Assembly (NCBI GenBank): GCA_958496175.1 | Contig: OY292274.1 | Coordinates: 56,430,630 to 56,494,629, forward strand | Reading direction: 5' to 3' | From: Sisyra terminalis | Taxonomy: Eukaryota > Arthropoda > Insecta > Neuroptera > Sisyridae | Length of the DNA stretch: 64,000 bases | In this document: positions 51,201 through 62,792 of the stretch, piece after piece | Layout: each line of letters starts with the position of its first letter | How positions within the stretch are numbered: position 1 is the first letter of the stretch | Made by a program: the position numbers and the translations under genes | The notes under the pieces: generated by a model | Told to the model about the DNA's origin: nothing | The model's input: the letters and a program-made list of their open reading frames with translations, nothing else | Databases searched by the model: none

Positions 51201-54200
51201 ACGTTAATGGTGGTGTGAGGGCTGTTTGACCGCTTCTTGGCCGAGCCAAACACAGATTCTTCTATATTACTTGGGATGCTGTGTTTGTAAGTAATTGAGC
51301 ACAAATCACGAAGAACGGTGACGTTAACGCCACTTTAGTGTTGATGGCGGCTAAGGAATTCACGCAGCTCACTAATTGGCCTCAGTGCTACATCAACAAA
51401 TATACATACGTTATATAAATATATATATATATATAGTATACATATATGCTTTATCTTCGGTTCATCTTGCAGATCAGTTATGACTCACAAGTCAAGAGCC
51501 AATGTTCCACCATCATAAAATAATATATGCGAAAAATTTAAATTTTTTTATCAGATGACAAATTCAAGAATCGTCAACCCAATCTTGTCGTAATTGCATT
51601 ATTGGCAAATGTTGAAAATGTTCCGTACGTAAAGATTAAGACTAATGAAACGTTGGAATACTTTGATAGCAACATAAATTATTTCGTAATTGAAAATTGT
51701 TGTATGAAGTTTAAAACGCTCTTGGAGCACGGCTAATTAAAGATACGAGAGAGGCTCAATTGACTTGTTGTAATAAAAATATTTCCCTTTTATTACGTTG
51801 GATCGCTGCTATGTGCTGGTACATTTTCCAAGTGAAACCATTAGTAAATAGACACATAACTTTGATTTTTTTAAACAATAAATATATGCATAATTAGAAT
51901 AAAATATGATGCGATGCCATCATTATCTCACTGTTATTCATTAAGCTTCTAAAATCACCGAGCTTATGAAGGGACATTTTTTAAAGAAAAAACCGTTGTT
52001 AAGTTCATTTACATGGAAATATGAAACGACATTTACGTAGACACGCGTAATATAAAGTCGCCGTAATATAAAATGTGTTCAGTGCGTGGTTCAAGAGAAT
52101 CTAGATACGTAAGGAAAAAAGTACAGCTCTAAAGAAAAGGAAAAATAAAAAAGATGGGAATGATATAGTAATTTATCTTACCAAAAGAGTATAATATTAG
52201 GGGAGGTGACATTGCGTTACTTACTGCACTCATCTCCCATGAGATTCACCTGCACACGAAACCTAAAAACTCATGATGTCGAAAAATACCAACAATAAGA
52301 TCTTAAAGAGCAGCATTTTTTTGATAAACTATACTTCAATTAAATTTTTTAAGCCCACTGTCATTATTTTCCTCAGTTTATTCTATTAAAAGAAATTATC
52401 ACGATCTGACTTTCAATCTTCTCATCCAACCTTGAATTACTTTTGTGTTGTTTGCTCTTTATATCATGATTAGTGTTCTAGAACTAATTGCTCTACGCGT
52501 ATGTGTAAATTCTAATTATATTTTCTGTCTTTTCTGAGATTGTAGCTGATTAATAGAGATTCACGAACATTACACTGATATTCTCAACATTTTCAGCATT
52601 TTTTCCAATTAGATTAAGCCAGTGTTTTACAACGTTCAAAACAGAAAACGCTGTAGTTTTGAATGATGAATGAATTAAGCGGCTATACCTATATGCTATC
52701 CAGCATCATTGGTGCGTTTTTTTTATTAGCAATGAAATTATAATTATCAGTTTTATTTAGACTTATCTTGCGAGCAAAAAATTTTATTACCGTGAACGAA
52801 AAAAAAAATCTTTGAATGAAAATAATTAATACCGATAATGATGATGAAGCTTCTAATGGTATTTTATAATTAGATTATATGAAAATTAATGTACAAACAC
52901 CGCATAATTATTTATCACATTATCTTTTGCATTATTGCATTGCACCTAGTTATAATTACTGTATCATTCAAGGGCTCATCTTTATTTTATTGCCACATTA
53001 CAGACATGAACGTGACTTATAGCAGTTAATGATAGCAAGAAAATATGCACTAAAAAAGTAGGCGTTTATTGCAATAAATGACAGTTGCATATAAATAAAA
53101 ATTTAATTGGAAAAATGCAAAGCCTTCACCATTTCTCACCATATTGTGATAAAGAATTTTTGCTAAGGATCGTAAACTATGCATTTCCTGCAAATAAATC
53201 AAAAAAAAAAAATCATTTGCTATACATAGATTCATTGTTGTTTTTAATTACCGGGAAACGAATATTTTTGATTTGACGAGGAATTGCGGTTAAATAAATT
53301 ACGATACAATTAATAAAGTCATCAAAATAAGTTGGATTTTACAACCGAAATGAAGGATAGATTATTTGGATAAAATCTCATGGGTGGACTGAGAGAAAAA
53401 TGACATCCATATGTTTTTCCAAGCAGATAATAACTTTGCGTCAAAACGACTTAATTATTCTTTTAGTCAATGTTTGTCGCTCGAATGCTAAGTACCAACG
53501 TATTTAAAATCGTAACTCACATCAGTTCCACACACGTTTACTATGACGTGTTAAAGAGATCTCAGCCAAAAAGCTGTAATACAAAATGAAAGCAATAAGC
53601 GCACCTGTTTGCAATTCATGCGCAAATTTATAACTCACGTCTGGTGCCAACCTCTCTCGTTTCTTCTCTCATTTTCTTTGAATCATCTATTAAAGTATTA
53701 ACACTTGTATTTTTTGCTCTGAACAATTTTTAGATATTCATATATTTATAGTAAATGGTTCAATCAGATCCATGAAGCTGTCATATTTGAATGCTTTTTC
53801 AAACATCCTGCCACTATGACAACGAAAGCTCATTTCATGAAGTTCATTTCATACTATCTATTATCCTTTTTTCTCCTAAACTTCTAAAAAAACAAGGTTT
53901 TCAATTTTGAGCTTTCAATTTATGTTATGAAATTTTCCCAAAAATACAAAATGTTTCATTGTAATGAAATTGTTAACTACCCGAACAGTTCACTAAGTTG
54001 GTTTTCTAAAAGATTATAAATAATAATAAATTAATTTGATTTTAGGCGCAAGGCTAGAGACTGCTTATTCAATTTGTGTCTTATGATAGACGTGGAAAGA
54101 TTGTTACGGAAATCTTTAGTGAAGGAAATCCGTCGTGTATTCCCCCTACTTCTAGCTTTTGCGTTAATAAAACAAATCCATTATCCCTGAACCATACAGT

Positions 54201-56632
54201 AGTCGTACAATATAATAGTGATAAATAGTGCACACATTACATTGTTATTACATTACAAAAATCAATAACAATTAACGGCGAGGATGGGAACGAAAAGGAA
54301 TAAGAGGGAGTAACAGTTGCACCTCGATTTTGACTCCTCACATTGGCCCTCTCTGTCCCTGTTATCATTAGTTAAAATTTGCCATCATTGTTTTTCTAAT
54401 ACGTGTTCTGAATGCAACCCTCGGCCGACGTGTGGGAAGCATCCCCCTACAGCACCCCTAAACCTCCAAACTTTTCGAGTAAGTGCATAATATGATGTAC
54501 CAATGCACTATATCATTCATTTCAATTCGCCAGAATTTTAGCATATTCCTGGTGCATTAATGTTCAGGGTGTTTTAGTTGATAATTATGGGGAAACTGGA
54601 CGCTCGCTCTCCCTCCCTGGCTCCATTTTCTTGTCACTTGAAAATCGAATAATAATGATATGAAGAGTGTGATAATTTCATTTGATTCAACAATTGAATC
54701 TTGAGACTAATCAAATCTGGTGAATGATTCATATATTTAAGTCCTCAAATAGAAAGAGATTAATTGAATGAGTGAATTTAAGTGAATTTCAATTGATTTG
54801 ATTAAACCCATTTCTATGCATTAGAGACAAAATCAAATAATAAATTGTGTTAATGGTGTACATATATTTTAAGATTTAGTTCATTTTCCAACGTATATAG
54901 TGGAACTGTAGTTTATTTTTGGAGAGCTTTTTATATTTAGAATTACATATGGTTTGGAATAAAAATTCCTTTATAAAATCAATGGGTTAAACTGCTTTCC
55001 TGAAAAAATTTCACCGGATGTTTTTCCTAAGTATTAAATTTCTATAAAGTAAATGGAGTTTCTAATAATAAATTATTTGGGACTATTTCTATGACACATA
55101 TACATGGAACAGTTTAAATTCAATTTGGAAATATGTGTAAGTGTTTGGTTGCTTAAATGAATTTAATTACATCAAGTAGTTATGATTGTTTCGTTTTGTT
55201 TCGATATAAACGAAATAACTTACTTACGAGAACAATTAAACAAAAATTTAAATTTGAACTAAAATTTCCTGACGCGAATGGGAAATATTTCAACTAAAAA
55301 TACATTTCTAGTACATCAGCACTCCCATTACTCTAAATTTAGCAAATGTAATTGTAATGCGAATGAAAGCGTCGTCATATGAACATTTTACAAATAATAA
55401 TAACTATAATAAAAACAGTAGCAACAAAAAACAACGACAAAACAACGAGGAGGTGTCCGACGAACCGTAGTGTATGACTATTTACGAACTATAATCCATG
55501 TTTACGGAATTCAACGCGGCTGATGGTGTTGGTGTGGATGCGATAGTGAGTGCATTTTGGTGCATCCAAAATATATAACCAACACAAACACCTCTCCATG
55601 CCAGTGAATATATGCAGATATATTGGTGCATAGTGGGCACACTAATAATTCACAGTCATCCCTAATTCAAAACATCACTTTGCTACAATTAAACGTCCCG
55701 AAAACACACAAAATTACAACTCTCGGATTTGCCCGTCACGTCCATTCTACGACTGTCCGTTTATCTGTCGACTTCCACTTTTATACATTAACACAATATA
55801 ATATAAACCATACATGAAATATTTATATTCTGCGATAAACAATTGGTCATCCTATTTATTTTTTTCCTAGTTTAATATCGCCCATTATTATACAACTAGT
55901 GTTTGTTATTAGATTTAATTTTTTTAACTTTCAAAACTCTAACATGAAAACCAATGTTAAATTGGTCACAGAATTTAAGATCGTCTTTGGAGAGTATGTT
56001 CGTATTAATGAAATATAATGGTGTTAAAAGTTTTGGACTAATCACTTTGATACTTATTACGTTAGACAATTTGGCATCAGAGAAGTTTACGGAATTAATA
56101 TGAATACCGGAAAGTCATAAGTTATAACCAAATCGCCAAGAGAAATGACCCTTCACACCAATGTGAAGAACATGCAACTAGAAAATGGGGTCTAATTAAA
56201 ATATTTAAGAAAAAATTTTCAAAATTTAATACTGACAAAACTAGACGATCATTCCAACCATCTTGCAATAAACTTCTTGGGCAACAATGATAAGGAGGTT
56301 ACAAAAATGGAATGTAATAAATTTGCCTGATAGATTTTGTAACTAAATAAATATTCCTATTAACTATTTATTGCCAAATTATTATTTCTATAGTCTTATT
56401 TTTATATATTACTTATATATTAATGTTTCCATTATTAATGGCACTGATATTGTTATTATAGACTATTATTCTTATTCCTATTGATACTGTTGATTCTTTT
56501 TATGATTTTTATTATTGCTATAAGAATTAATATTATTGTTTTTGTAGCTATTGATTGTTAAAAATCAATTTTGTACTTATACAACACTAATCTACTGAAA
56601 CTAGTGCTTATATGTGAATTTTTATGGATTGA
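45296..56632. other. hth intron segment with the highest density of complex, repeat-poor sequence
   Basis: I recognise no mobile element over about 11 kb. Blocks with clearly more G+C and less simple sequence recur at about 45560-45800, 46050-46200 (GTGACGTCAC palindrome at 46115-46124), 46560-46760, 47880-48070, 48240-48580, 48780-49110, 49660-49960, 50140-50420, 51200-51400, 54050-54480 and 55490-55780. ORFs over them are short, overlap on both strands and match no family. The pattern fits an array of cis-regulatory elements kept free of insertions, which is inference. Confidence 0.35.
51417..51436. repeat. AT microsatellite
   Basis: AATATATATATATATATAG, about eight AT units. Confidence 0.85.
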
Positions 56633-57110
56633 ATGCACTTATTGCAATTTTATGCAAATTATGCAATTTATTTGAAAATAAAAAAATTGGAACTTCATTT
56701 CCGGAAACAATTACTTAAAAACTTGCCAGGTATGAAGATATCATTGTATGGATCAGAAACTTGGACATTAGGAAAACAAGATACAAAATTATTGGAAAGC
56801 TTTAAAATGTGGTACTGAAGAAGATAAGAGAACTTTAAATAGACGAATTGAGACACAAAATCGGAAGTATTGTGAAGAGCCAATGGAATAAGAAGTATCA
56901 TCGATGTGGTGGCCAGAAAAAAAGTGTACTAGATGGATCAAAATTTAAGAGGAAGGGAATTTTTACTTGATTTTGTAGAAGGGAAATTGGAATTACTTAA
57001 GAAAATAAGGAGATAAGGGATTTGAATCTTGAAGATATTAAAAAGGGAAATGGACTTCATGAAGTTGGATTTCAAGAACCTTACCAAGGATGGACGAAAT
57101 TAGGGAGAAA
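56633..57110 (+). mobile_element. non-LTR retrotransposon (LINE) reverse-transcriptase 3' fragment, degenerate
   Basis: The frame at 56680-56818 reads FRKQLLKNLPGMKISLYGSE followed by TWTLGKQDTKLLESFKMWY, a stop, then RR. The YGSETWTL...LESF-MW-RR pattern is the classic region after the reverse transcriptase core in LINE elements of arthropods. Downstream fragments in several frames (for example RHKIGSIVKSQW) continue the resemblance up to about 57110. Multiple stops and frame slips; dead. Confidence 0.8.
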
Positions 57111-57168
57111 AATTTAACCACTGTCGTTAGACAAAAAACATAAAAAAATGTTACAAATTTGGATTCTG

Positions 57169-57433
57169 TAAGGGCGGATTTAGGAAGGGGGCACGGGGGC
57201 ACGTGCCCCCCCAGGGTACTTTTTGTACTGTGGAGATTCCATAACAGTACATACTTAGAAGCAAATCAAATTATTAAAGTTGTGAAAATATATGAATAAA
57301 ATAACAGAAAGAACATTAGTGAAACTCGAGTCTATTTCTGGCTAGAATTGCGAATTTTTTTCGGGATCCCTTTCACGCACTTACAAATGAAAGATTATAT
57401 TGTGCCCCCCCCCCAATCCTAAATACACCCTCG
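57169..57433. mobile_element. non-autonomous hAT-like element (265 bp) with 8-bp target duplication
   Basis: The left end TAAGGGCGGATTTAGGA matches the reverse complement of the right end, CGAGGGTGTATTTAGGA. The flanks are GGATTCTG (57161-57168) and GGATTCGG (57434-57441), 7 of 8 identical. The left subterminal part has the perfect palindrome GGGGGCACGTGCCCCC (57195-57210) and the right end a C10 run. GGCGGATTTAGG with G runs is a familiar hAT-type terminus. It lies about 475 bp inside the 45-kb intron from the hth donor. Confidence 0.85.
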
Positions 57434-57789
57434 GGATTCGGTATTAATTGAAATGTAAGTACTATAATTTGTTTTTCAAAAATAATTCATTATAAAAGCT
57501 AAATTTTTACCTGATGTTAAGAAACTATAATACTGTAAGAAAATATAACCAGAGCAGAATAGATGGTCCAAATTACTTTAGACTCTAACTTCGAAACCAA
57601 CTATTTTTAAACTTTGAATACAGCTCTGATTCCGGAACTGCAGTTCTTAAATTATTAAAACAATTTAACCCATTTTGAAGTGTATTGATATTTCTTTTCA
57701 TTTGTTCTGCTACATATTAGTAAAATAACCAAAGTGATGGATGTCCGATATTTGCAAAGTCATTTTTTCAGATTAGTACCTCTGGGGTC

Positions 57790-57811
57790 ATGGCGTATAT
57801 TTACTACGCAT
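57790..57811 (-). promoter_or_regulatory. hth: candidate intronic splicing element: short hairpin about 100 nt inside the 45-kb intron
   Basis: On the plus strand ATG(G)CGTA and TACGCAT flank a 7-nt loop, giving a 7-bp stem with one bulged G. It lies 98-119 nt downstream of the donor, inside a less A/T-monotonous block (57740-57820, with CCAGAGGTACTAATC on the minus strand). From memory, an ultraconserved insect element with predicted RNA structure has been reported at an exon-intron junction of homothorax (Glazov et al. 2005). I cannot tell from this sequence alone whether this is the same element. The hairpin is seen; its function is inference. Confidence 0.35.
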
Positions 57812-57903
57812 TGATGCATTTTATCCTTAAGCTTTAGTTATATTACCATTTCTATCATTTTTACCGTTTTTATGGAAAAAAATAAATTAAATTTTGCACA
57901 TAA

Positions 57904-57908
57904 CTTAC
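57904..57908 (-). promoter_or_regulatory. hth: 5' splice site of the 45-kb hth intron, doubling as an in-frame stop
   Basis: The exon ends AACTG and the intron begins GTAAGTTA. Read without splicing this is AAC TGG TAA, so the protein would end at homeodomain Trp48. A transcript that retains this intron or is polyadenylated inside it would encode an Hth with the N-terminal Exd-binding domain but a homeodomain lacking Ile50, Asn51 and Arg53. Insect hth is known to make homeodomain-less isoforms by alternative splicing. Whether this donor is used in that way is inference. Confidence 0.85.
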
Positions 57909-57985
57909 CAGTTATTGACTTGTAAAATCGTGAGCCCTGTATCTTGAGCTAACTGCTTTTTCTGGTCTTCTGAAGGGTACGGATG
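57909..57985 (-). CDS. hth: homothorax internal exon: TALE homeodomain PYP loop, helix 2 and start of helix 3
   Basis: The 77-nt exon reads [18 protein letters not shown] then TILQVNNW on the minus strand, in phase 0 at its 5' end and ending after the first two bases (TG) of a Trp codon. This is the middle of the Meis/Prep/Homothorax homeodomain: PYP is the three-residue TALE loop extension, followed by helix 2 and the first part of helix 3. The acceptor is TTTTGTTACAG and the donor is GTAAGTTA, both strong. Homothorax is a nuclear transcription factor that binds Extradenticle through its N-terminal domain, brings it into the nucleus and joins Hox complexes on DNA; the N-terminal domain and homeodomain helix 1 are not in this window. 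An unspliced donor gives an in-frame TAA directly after Trp. Identity is near certain; calling it hth rather than vertebrate-type Meis rests on the insect-type C-terminal tail. Confidence 0.97.
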
Positions 57986-58008
57986 CTGTAACAAAAGAAA
58001 AATTTTAA
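57986..58008 (-). promoter_or_regulatory. hth: 3' splice site before the 77-nt hth exon
   Basis: The minus strand reads a T-rich tract (AATTTTTCTTTTGTTACAG) ending at the base before the exon. It is a good consensus acceptor and fixes the 5' edge of the exon at 57985. Confidence 0.88.
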
Positions 58009-58446
58009 CTATCAACAAAATTTAAAATTAAAAAAAAAATCAAGCAAATACATCTTATAATTATATTTATAATATAAAAAAATATTTCTTAGTTAAAAGA
58101 ATCAAATATCAGAATTGGATGAATTAGATATTGAATTAGAAATTAAACAATTTTCTATTGTTGTTTTTCTTTAGTTAAAACGGAAAAGCTTGAGAATTAA
58201 TGAAATTAATGGAATAGAAACAACTGTTTATTTTGCATTCTTAAAAATAATTGGCTTCGTTGAAAATATTTGAAATTCCTGCACCAAAATCTCAGGTAAT
58301 AATATCCTCGATTATCATAAAAATATCTTCATAGTTTGAACGATACCTTTGAGCCCTACAATCACTAACGGATAAATAAAGACGAAATGAATGATGCGTA
58401 ATTAAATGAGATGAACCCTATAATTTTCCTATAAACGGGAAAGTGT

Positions 58447-58493
58447 GGATGATGATGATAATAATAATTTATGATTATTATGATTATTATAGA
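58447..58493. repeat. GAT/AAT/ATT microsatellite, compound
   Basis: GGATGATGATGATAATAATA followed by ATT/ATG triplets, imperfect. Confidence 0.85.
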
Positions 58494-59002
58494 TACGTGA
58501 CATCGTAATAATATTGTGGTGGATGGATGGCGGTTATTTCTTTCCATGAACAATTACTTAAGCAGGAACATACGTGCGATTAGTAAGAACCTAAACATCA
58601 TAAAAGAAAAATATAGGTATGATTGTGTTGTCTTTTAACACAGTATCATTATGTGGTAACTTATAATAAAGGTAAACACACCTGTCATCACGACACTATC
58701 TCTTAACTGTGTCTGTTTATGTTTTTCTTGTCTCTTTCCTGTGAATATGTGAATAGAGTGCATGTGTGCAAAACCGCATAGAAAGAAGACGAAGGCTGTC
58801 ATTATTGTTTAAGGTGTTTGCTTTTCCAATTTACACTAAATCTCCCCTATTCTTATTTTCTTGGTACTTCAATTAAAGCTGATATCTACCTAAAGAAATA
58901 GACGTACGTTTGAGGATAGTAAAACTTATCATGATTGCTCCGGTAATTTATTTTATGTGGCCATTTATTATAAATGAAATAAGTTATTTTCAATTATTTT
59001 TA

Positions 59003-59447
59003 CCATATTTATTTACATTTAACCATTTAAATCAAAGCAATTGTCGTTTTTCATCAAAAGCTCTTTTAAATAAAAGCTCGTTTTTATTGAAAGTCATTAC
59101 ATATGACAATATATGACTCGCAGAACTATCAATTTTCTTTAATTTGAAAAAATATATTCCATGGTACTATGGAAAAATTATCAATTGAAATTTTCAATTT
59201 TTGAAAAATTATCTTTAATCACATTACCAAAATTATTTATATTAAACTATTTAAACCAAAACAATCGTGGTTTTCCACCAAAAGCTCTTCTTAATAAAAG
59301 CTCGTTTTTATTGAAAATCACTTCATATGACTCGTAGAACTATCGATTTTTTTGAATTGAAAACACATTTTCCTTGGAAATATGGAGTATTTTAAAACAA
59401 TTGAAATTTTCAATACTGGAAAAATTATCTTACATCACAAATCGCAA
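59003..59447. repeat. local tandem duplication, unit about 224 bp
   Basis: Copy 1 is about 59003-59225 and copy 2 about 59226-59447. Both contain AAAGCTCTT(T/C)T-AATAAAAGCTCG, TTTTTATTGAAA, CATATGACTCG(C/T)AGAACTATC and TTGAAATTTTCAAT. The inner word AAAGCTC is itself repeated within each unit. Divergence is moderate. Confidence 0.88.
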
Positions 59448-61975
59448 TTTTTGATAGTTCTTTTTGACAAAATCAACTAATACTAGTACGAGAAAAGTGG
59501 CATGAAAACTTAGTTTTTTAAGGAAGAGCAGAAAAATATAAAAGAAAAGGTGTAAATAATATTTGAGCACAAGTTGTAAATTATTACAATATCTAAATAA
59601 TGTGGCATAACATTTTCCAAAGCAATCATATTTTCAAACTTCTAGCCATTTATCAAAAAATAAGTTGGTTTTTCATAACATATAGGGGTTGAAAAAAGCA
59701 AGTTTAAATTATAAATTGACAAAAGAAATTATAAAAAAAATAATTGTTGATATTTAAAATGTTTTTTATTATTCAAATCGCTAAAAAAGAGTTTACTTTA
59801 GTTTTGAAAATTTTCACAAAATAATTTATAGGCTGATCTTTCTATTGTCAATTATACCCGCTGCAAGCTTTCTACACTTTTTTGGATTCATTGTTTCTAA
59901 ATGACATTGATTTTAAAGTAAAAAGGATTTATTTTAATCAAATATCAAAATGAAACATTATTCCTTTTCACATTGTTAATAAATATAGACCTTGAAATAT
60001 TCTTTAACATATAGACATTGAAAGTACAGGGCATAAAATAGTAAGCTTTTTCATTAAACCATATCGTCTCCAGAGAAATATAACCACGAAAATTAAGACA
60101 AAATTAAAGCTTTAACTGAAAAAATACAAAACCTAATGTATCCAGCAAATTATAGTATAGTAATATTGTTATTCGGTTTTTATTTTTATAGATTAAAAAA
60201 CAATAAAGTGAACTTAAAAATTTATTTTATAGGGACGAAACTATTGAAATGTCGTACCGGTCCTATTTATGGTCGATGAATTATCAAATATTTATGGGTT
60301 ACAGTTGACCAGTGCTGCTATTTTAAAATTATAATTCGTGCCTCATTCATTTGAAATCTACTACGTAATTGATATCGTTTTCCTCAAAACATAACTCTAT
60401 CATGCCACTTTTCGTATAGTTATGTAGTTTAAGTTTAAGTCCATATACAAAAGATGATTATTGAAAATTAACATTTTGTGAAACTGCCTCACAAAACTAT
60501 TGTAATTGTGGTTAACAAACTTTTTGTTCAAATCGCAAAAATACGAAACCCGAAGCTATTTTTTTTTCACAGGTGATTATTTCCATTGTTACAAAATAAT
60601 ATATTGCTTTTATCGCGTTTTTCAACGTTTCATCATTTGATGGTTTTGCGGTTTGAAACTTGCTAATTGTGATATATAATAAGGAGAATGAAATTGCATT
60701 TGAGCACAATAAGATTAAATTTCGTGCACATGCAAGGTGGTGAAGGCATCATCAAAAACACCTCCACACCAGATGCCATTATAACCCTCTGTGCACTTCA
60801 TTTTTCAATAACCGAAATAAATATCTAGGAATGTATCATTTTCACACCTTCAACAGATGGTCTTTATTACATTTAATATCCGGAATGTTTATTTAAGTGT
60901 CTCAATTCAAATAAAATAAGACGGAGCTTATTTATGTGAAGTTGTAAATTGATTTCTGAATAATTAATAGAATTCTTATGTTTTTTTTTAAGTGCTGAAA
61001 TAAATTTGTGTAGAAGGAAATGTAGTTGCATTTGGTGAAGAGATGTAGTAATAAGGATTATTATAAATCTATTATGGGTAGTTTGTTCGTCGCCGGCTAT
61101 AATTTTTGATATTATATACTGTTGTCATCATTTGTCATTGAATCTAGGAAGCTTTATAGTATGTATAATAACATGGAATCGCGAACAAATGAATTAAAAT
61201 GTGACAAGTGACAGTAGCTATGTCATTTAACGCTGACACGTCAAATTATCTTTGGCGTTCGTTCGTAGTCCGCGCCAATAATAATTGGGACTAACCTATC
61301 TAGTGTAACTATCAAATCACCATTCCAATTGGTATGAATATGCAATACAATGTCCAACATATCATATCAATAGATTCATCCTGATCACGAACATCAGCAA
61401 AACTATCAACAAGCTCGGCCGGTTGTGGGGCATGAGTGGTAGTTACAGTTGTAGACAAACAGGATGCGCTATTTTTTGTCCTTCGAACATGGCAGACAGC
61501 TTGATTACACTTTATGAGTATGTCTAGATCATATACGCATAGTGCATTTATCGTTCAACTGATTACATTAATTTCATACGGAAATTTGTAAAAAAGCTTA
61601 TTAGGTCAATTGGTTTAGTTGAGTTGCAGTTGATGTGACGATTAAGGTCAATTATGCAAATTTATGATGATGTTTCAATCTTGTTAGTCGTGTGCAAGGA
61701 ATCTGCAACTCATGTACAAAACGAAATGCCGCCCATTTTTTTTCTATAATTTGTGATTGAAACTTTGAGTAAATCGCGTGTCAATTATTGGAACCATCGA
61801 AACACATCATTAGTGTGTAGTAGTTCCGAGGACTATTGTAAAGTCACACATTGTTCAAACAGTAGTTTCCTGGCAGTTCCGCCCATCAGGTCGACCTTCT
61901 CAACAGAATCACATGTCCTGCTGACATCACAGTTCGCAAAGTATATAACGCGAGATCTATTTCTACACATTTGCC

Positions 61976-62203
61976 ATGTCCGTTTGTTCCATCACAATGG
62001 CACATACAAAAGAAAGACAAACAGTTCATTTTTCCGAAAGCTTTATTATATTGTATCGATATCCTTCCTCATCCCGTGGTATAACTCATAGTCTATCGAA
62101 GCACCGAGAACCAAGTATTTATAAAATGATTGGTGACAAGCGTTTTGAACGAATGTCGCTACGCCCATTCGTTAACGACGCACGCGGTTTTTTGCTATCG
62201 TAA
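61976..62203 (+). other. unidentified ORF, possible small nested gene (part 1)
   Basis: ATG at 61976; an inner ATG at 61997 gives MAHTKERQTVHFSESFIILY, and the frame ends with KMIGDKRFERMSLRPFVNDA-RGFLLS. Residue use is balanced (Arg, Ser, His, Asp), unlike nearby chance frames. A donor-like GTAAGC overlaps its stop codon (62201). I do not recognise the protein. It is antisense to hth. It may equally be chance in a G+C-richer block. Confidence 0.22.
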
Positions 62204-62378
62204 GCACATTCGCAAGTTCTTACTTCTTTACGATCTTTCCAGATAAATCTGCTTTAAAACCTCCATTTCACAAATCAAATTAATTATTGGAACAATCCAA
62301 AAAGAAAAAAAAAAGTTCTGTTCTGTATAGAAAGTTAATTCCATTGTGTGATACGAGCATATAAAGTAATTTTAGTAA

Positions 62379-62792
62379 TTGCCATCATCTGCGAATGGGT
62401 TTGGTCGTTATAACATAGATATACGTTACACTTCTTCCTTTAACTTGTCAGAATATAGCGATGGTGCTGATGCTGTTTCGGATGATGATAGTGGATGCTA
62501 CAGAGGGATCTCTCGTTTGAATCCCCTTTTCACTGTTGAACACAATCTAATTTCCAGCAGCGGAAACAATATAGATAAGTGTATACATGTCAAGTTCATT
62601 TCAACTAACGTTCTTCTGACTTTAAGCAAATATCAATCTTACCTTACATACATAATAAACTACCTGCTACCCTTAGATCTGTCGCTTACTATATCACTTA
62701 AATCTGGCACATCCTATACAGGCATAGTTTTACAAAAGACTTTTTGCTATCACGAAACCATAACACTCAATAGAAATTTAATCGGTCTTTAA
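62379..62792 (+). other. unidentified ORF, possible small nested gene (part 2)
   Basis: There is no ATG at its start (it begins at TTG after a TAA). The best part is SEYSDGADAVSDDDSGCYRG then ISRLNPLFTVEHN, acidic and Ser-rich, followed by hydrophobic filler. A pyrimidine-rich acceptor-like site (CTTCCTTTAACTTGTCAG) ends just inside it near 62450. I could not join it in phase to the GTAAGC donor of the preceding ORF, so a two-exon gene is unproven. No family recognised. Confidence 0.2.

Larger units (their letters stand above)
12764..57908 (-). other. hth: giant hth intron splitting homeodomain codon Trp48 (about 45.1 kb)
   Basis: A phase-2 GT-AG intron of 45,145 nt that interrupts the Trp codon between its second and third bases. 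It holds the mobile-element remnants, tandem duplications and candidate regulatory blocks listed separately, and no identifiable gene on either strand. Long introns rich in conserved non-coding DNA are a known property of insect hth; conservation of this copy cannot be judged here. Confidence 0.93.
57434..57908 (-). other. hth: donor-proximal end of the giant hth intron
   Basis: The 168 nt nearest the donor contain the hairpin at 57790-57811 and a stretch of non-repetitive sequence. No ORF and no mobile element. If an ultraconserved splicing element exists in this species, this is where I would look first. Confidence 0.5.
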
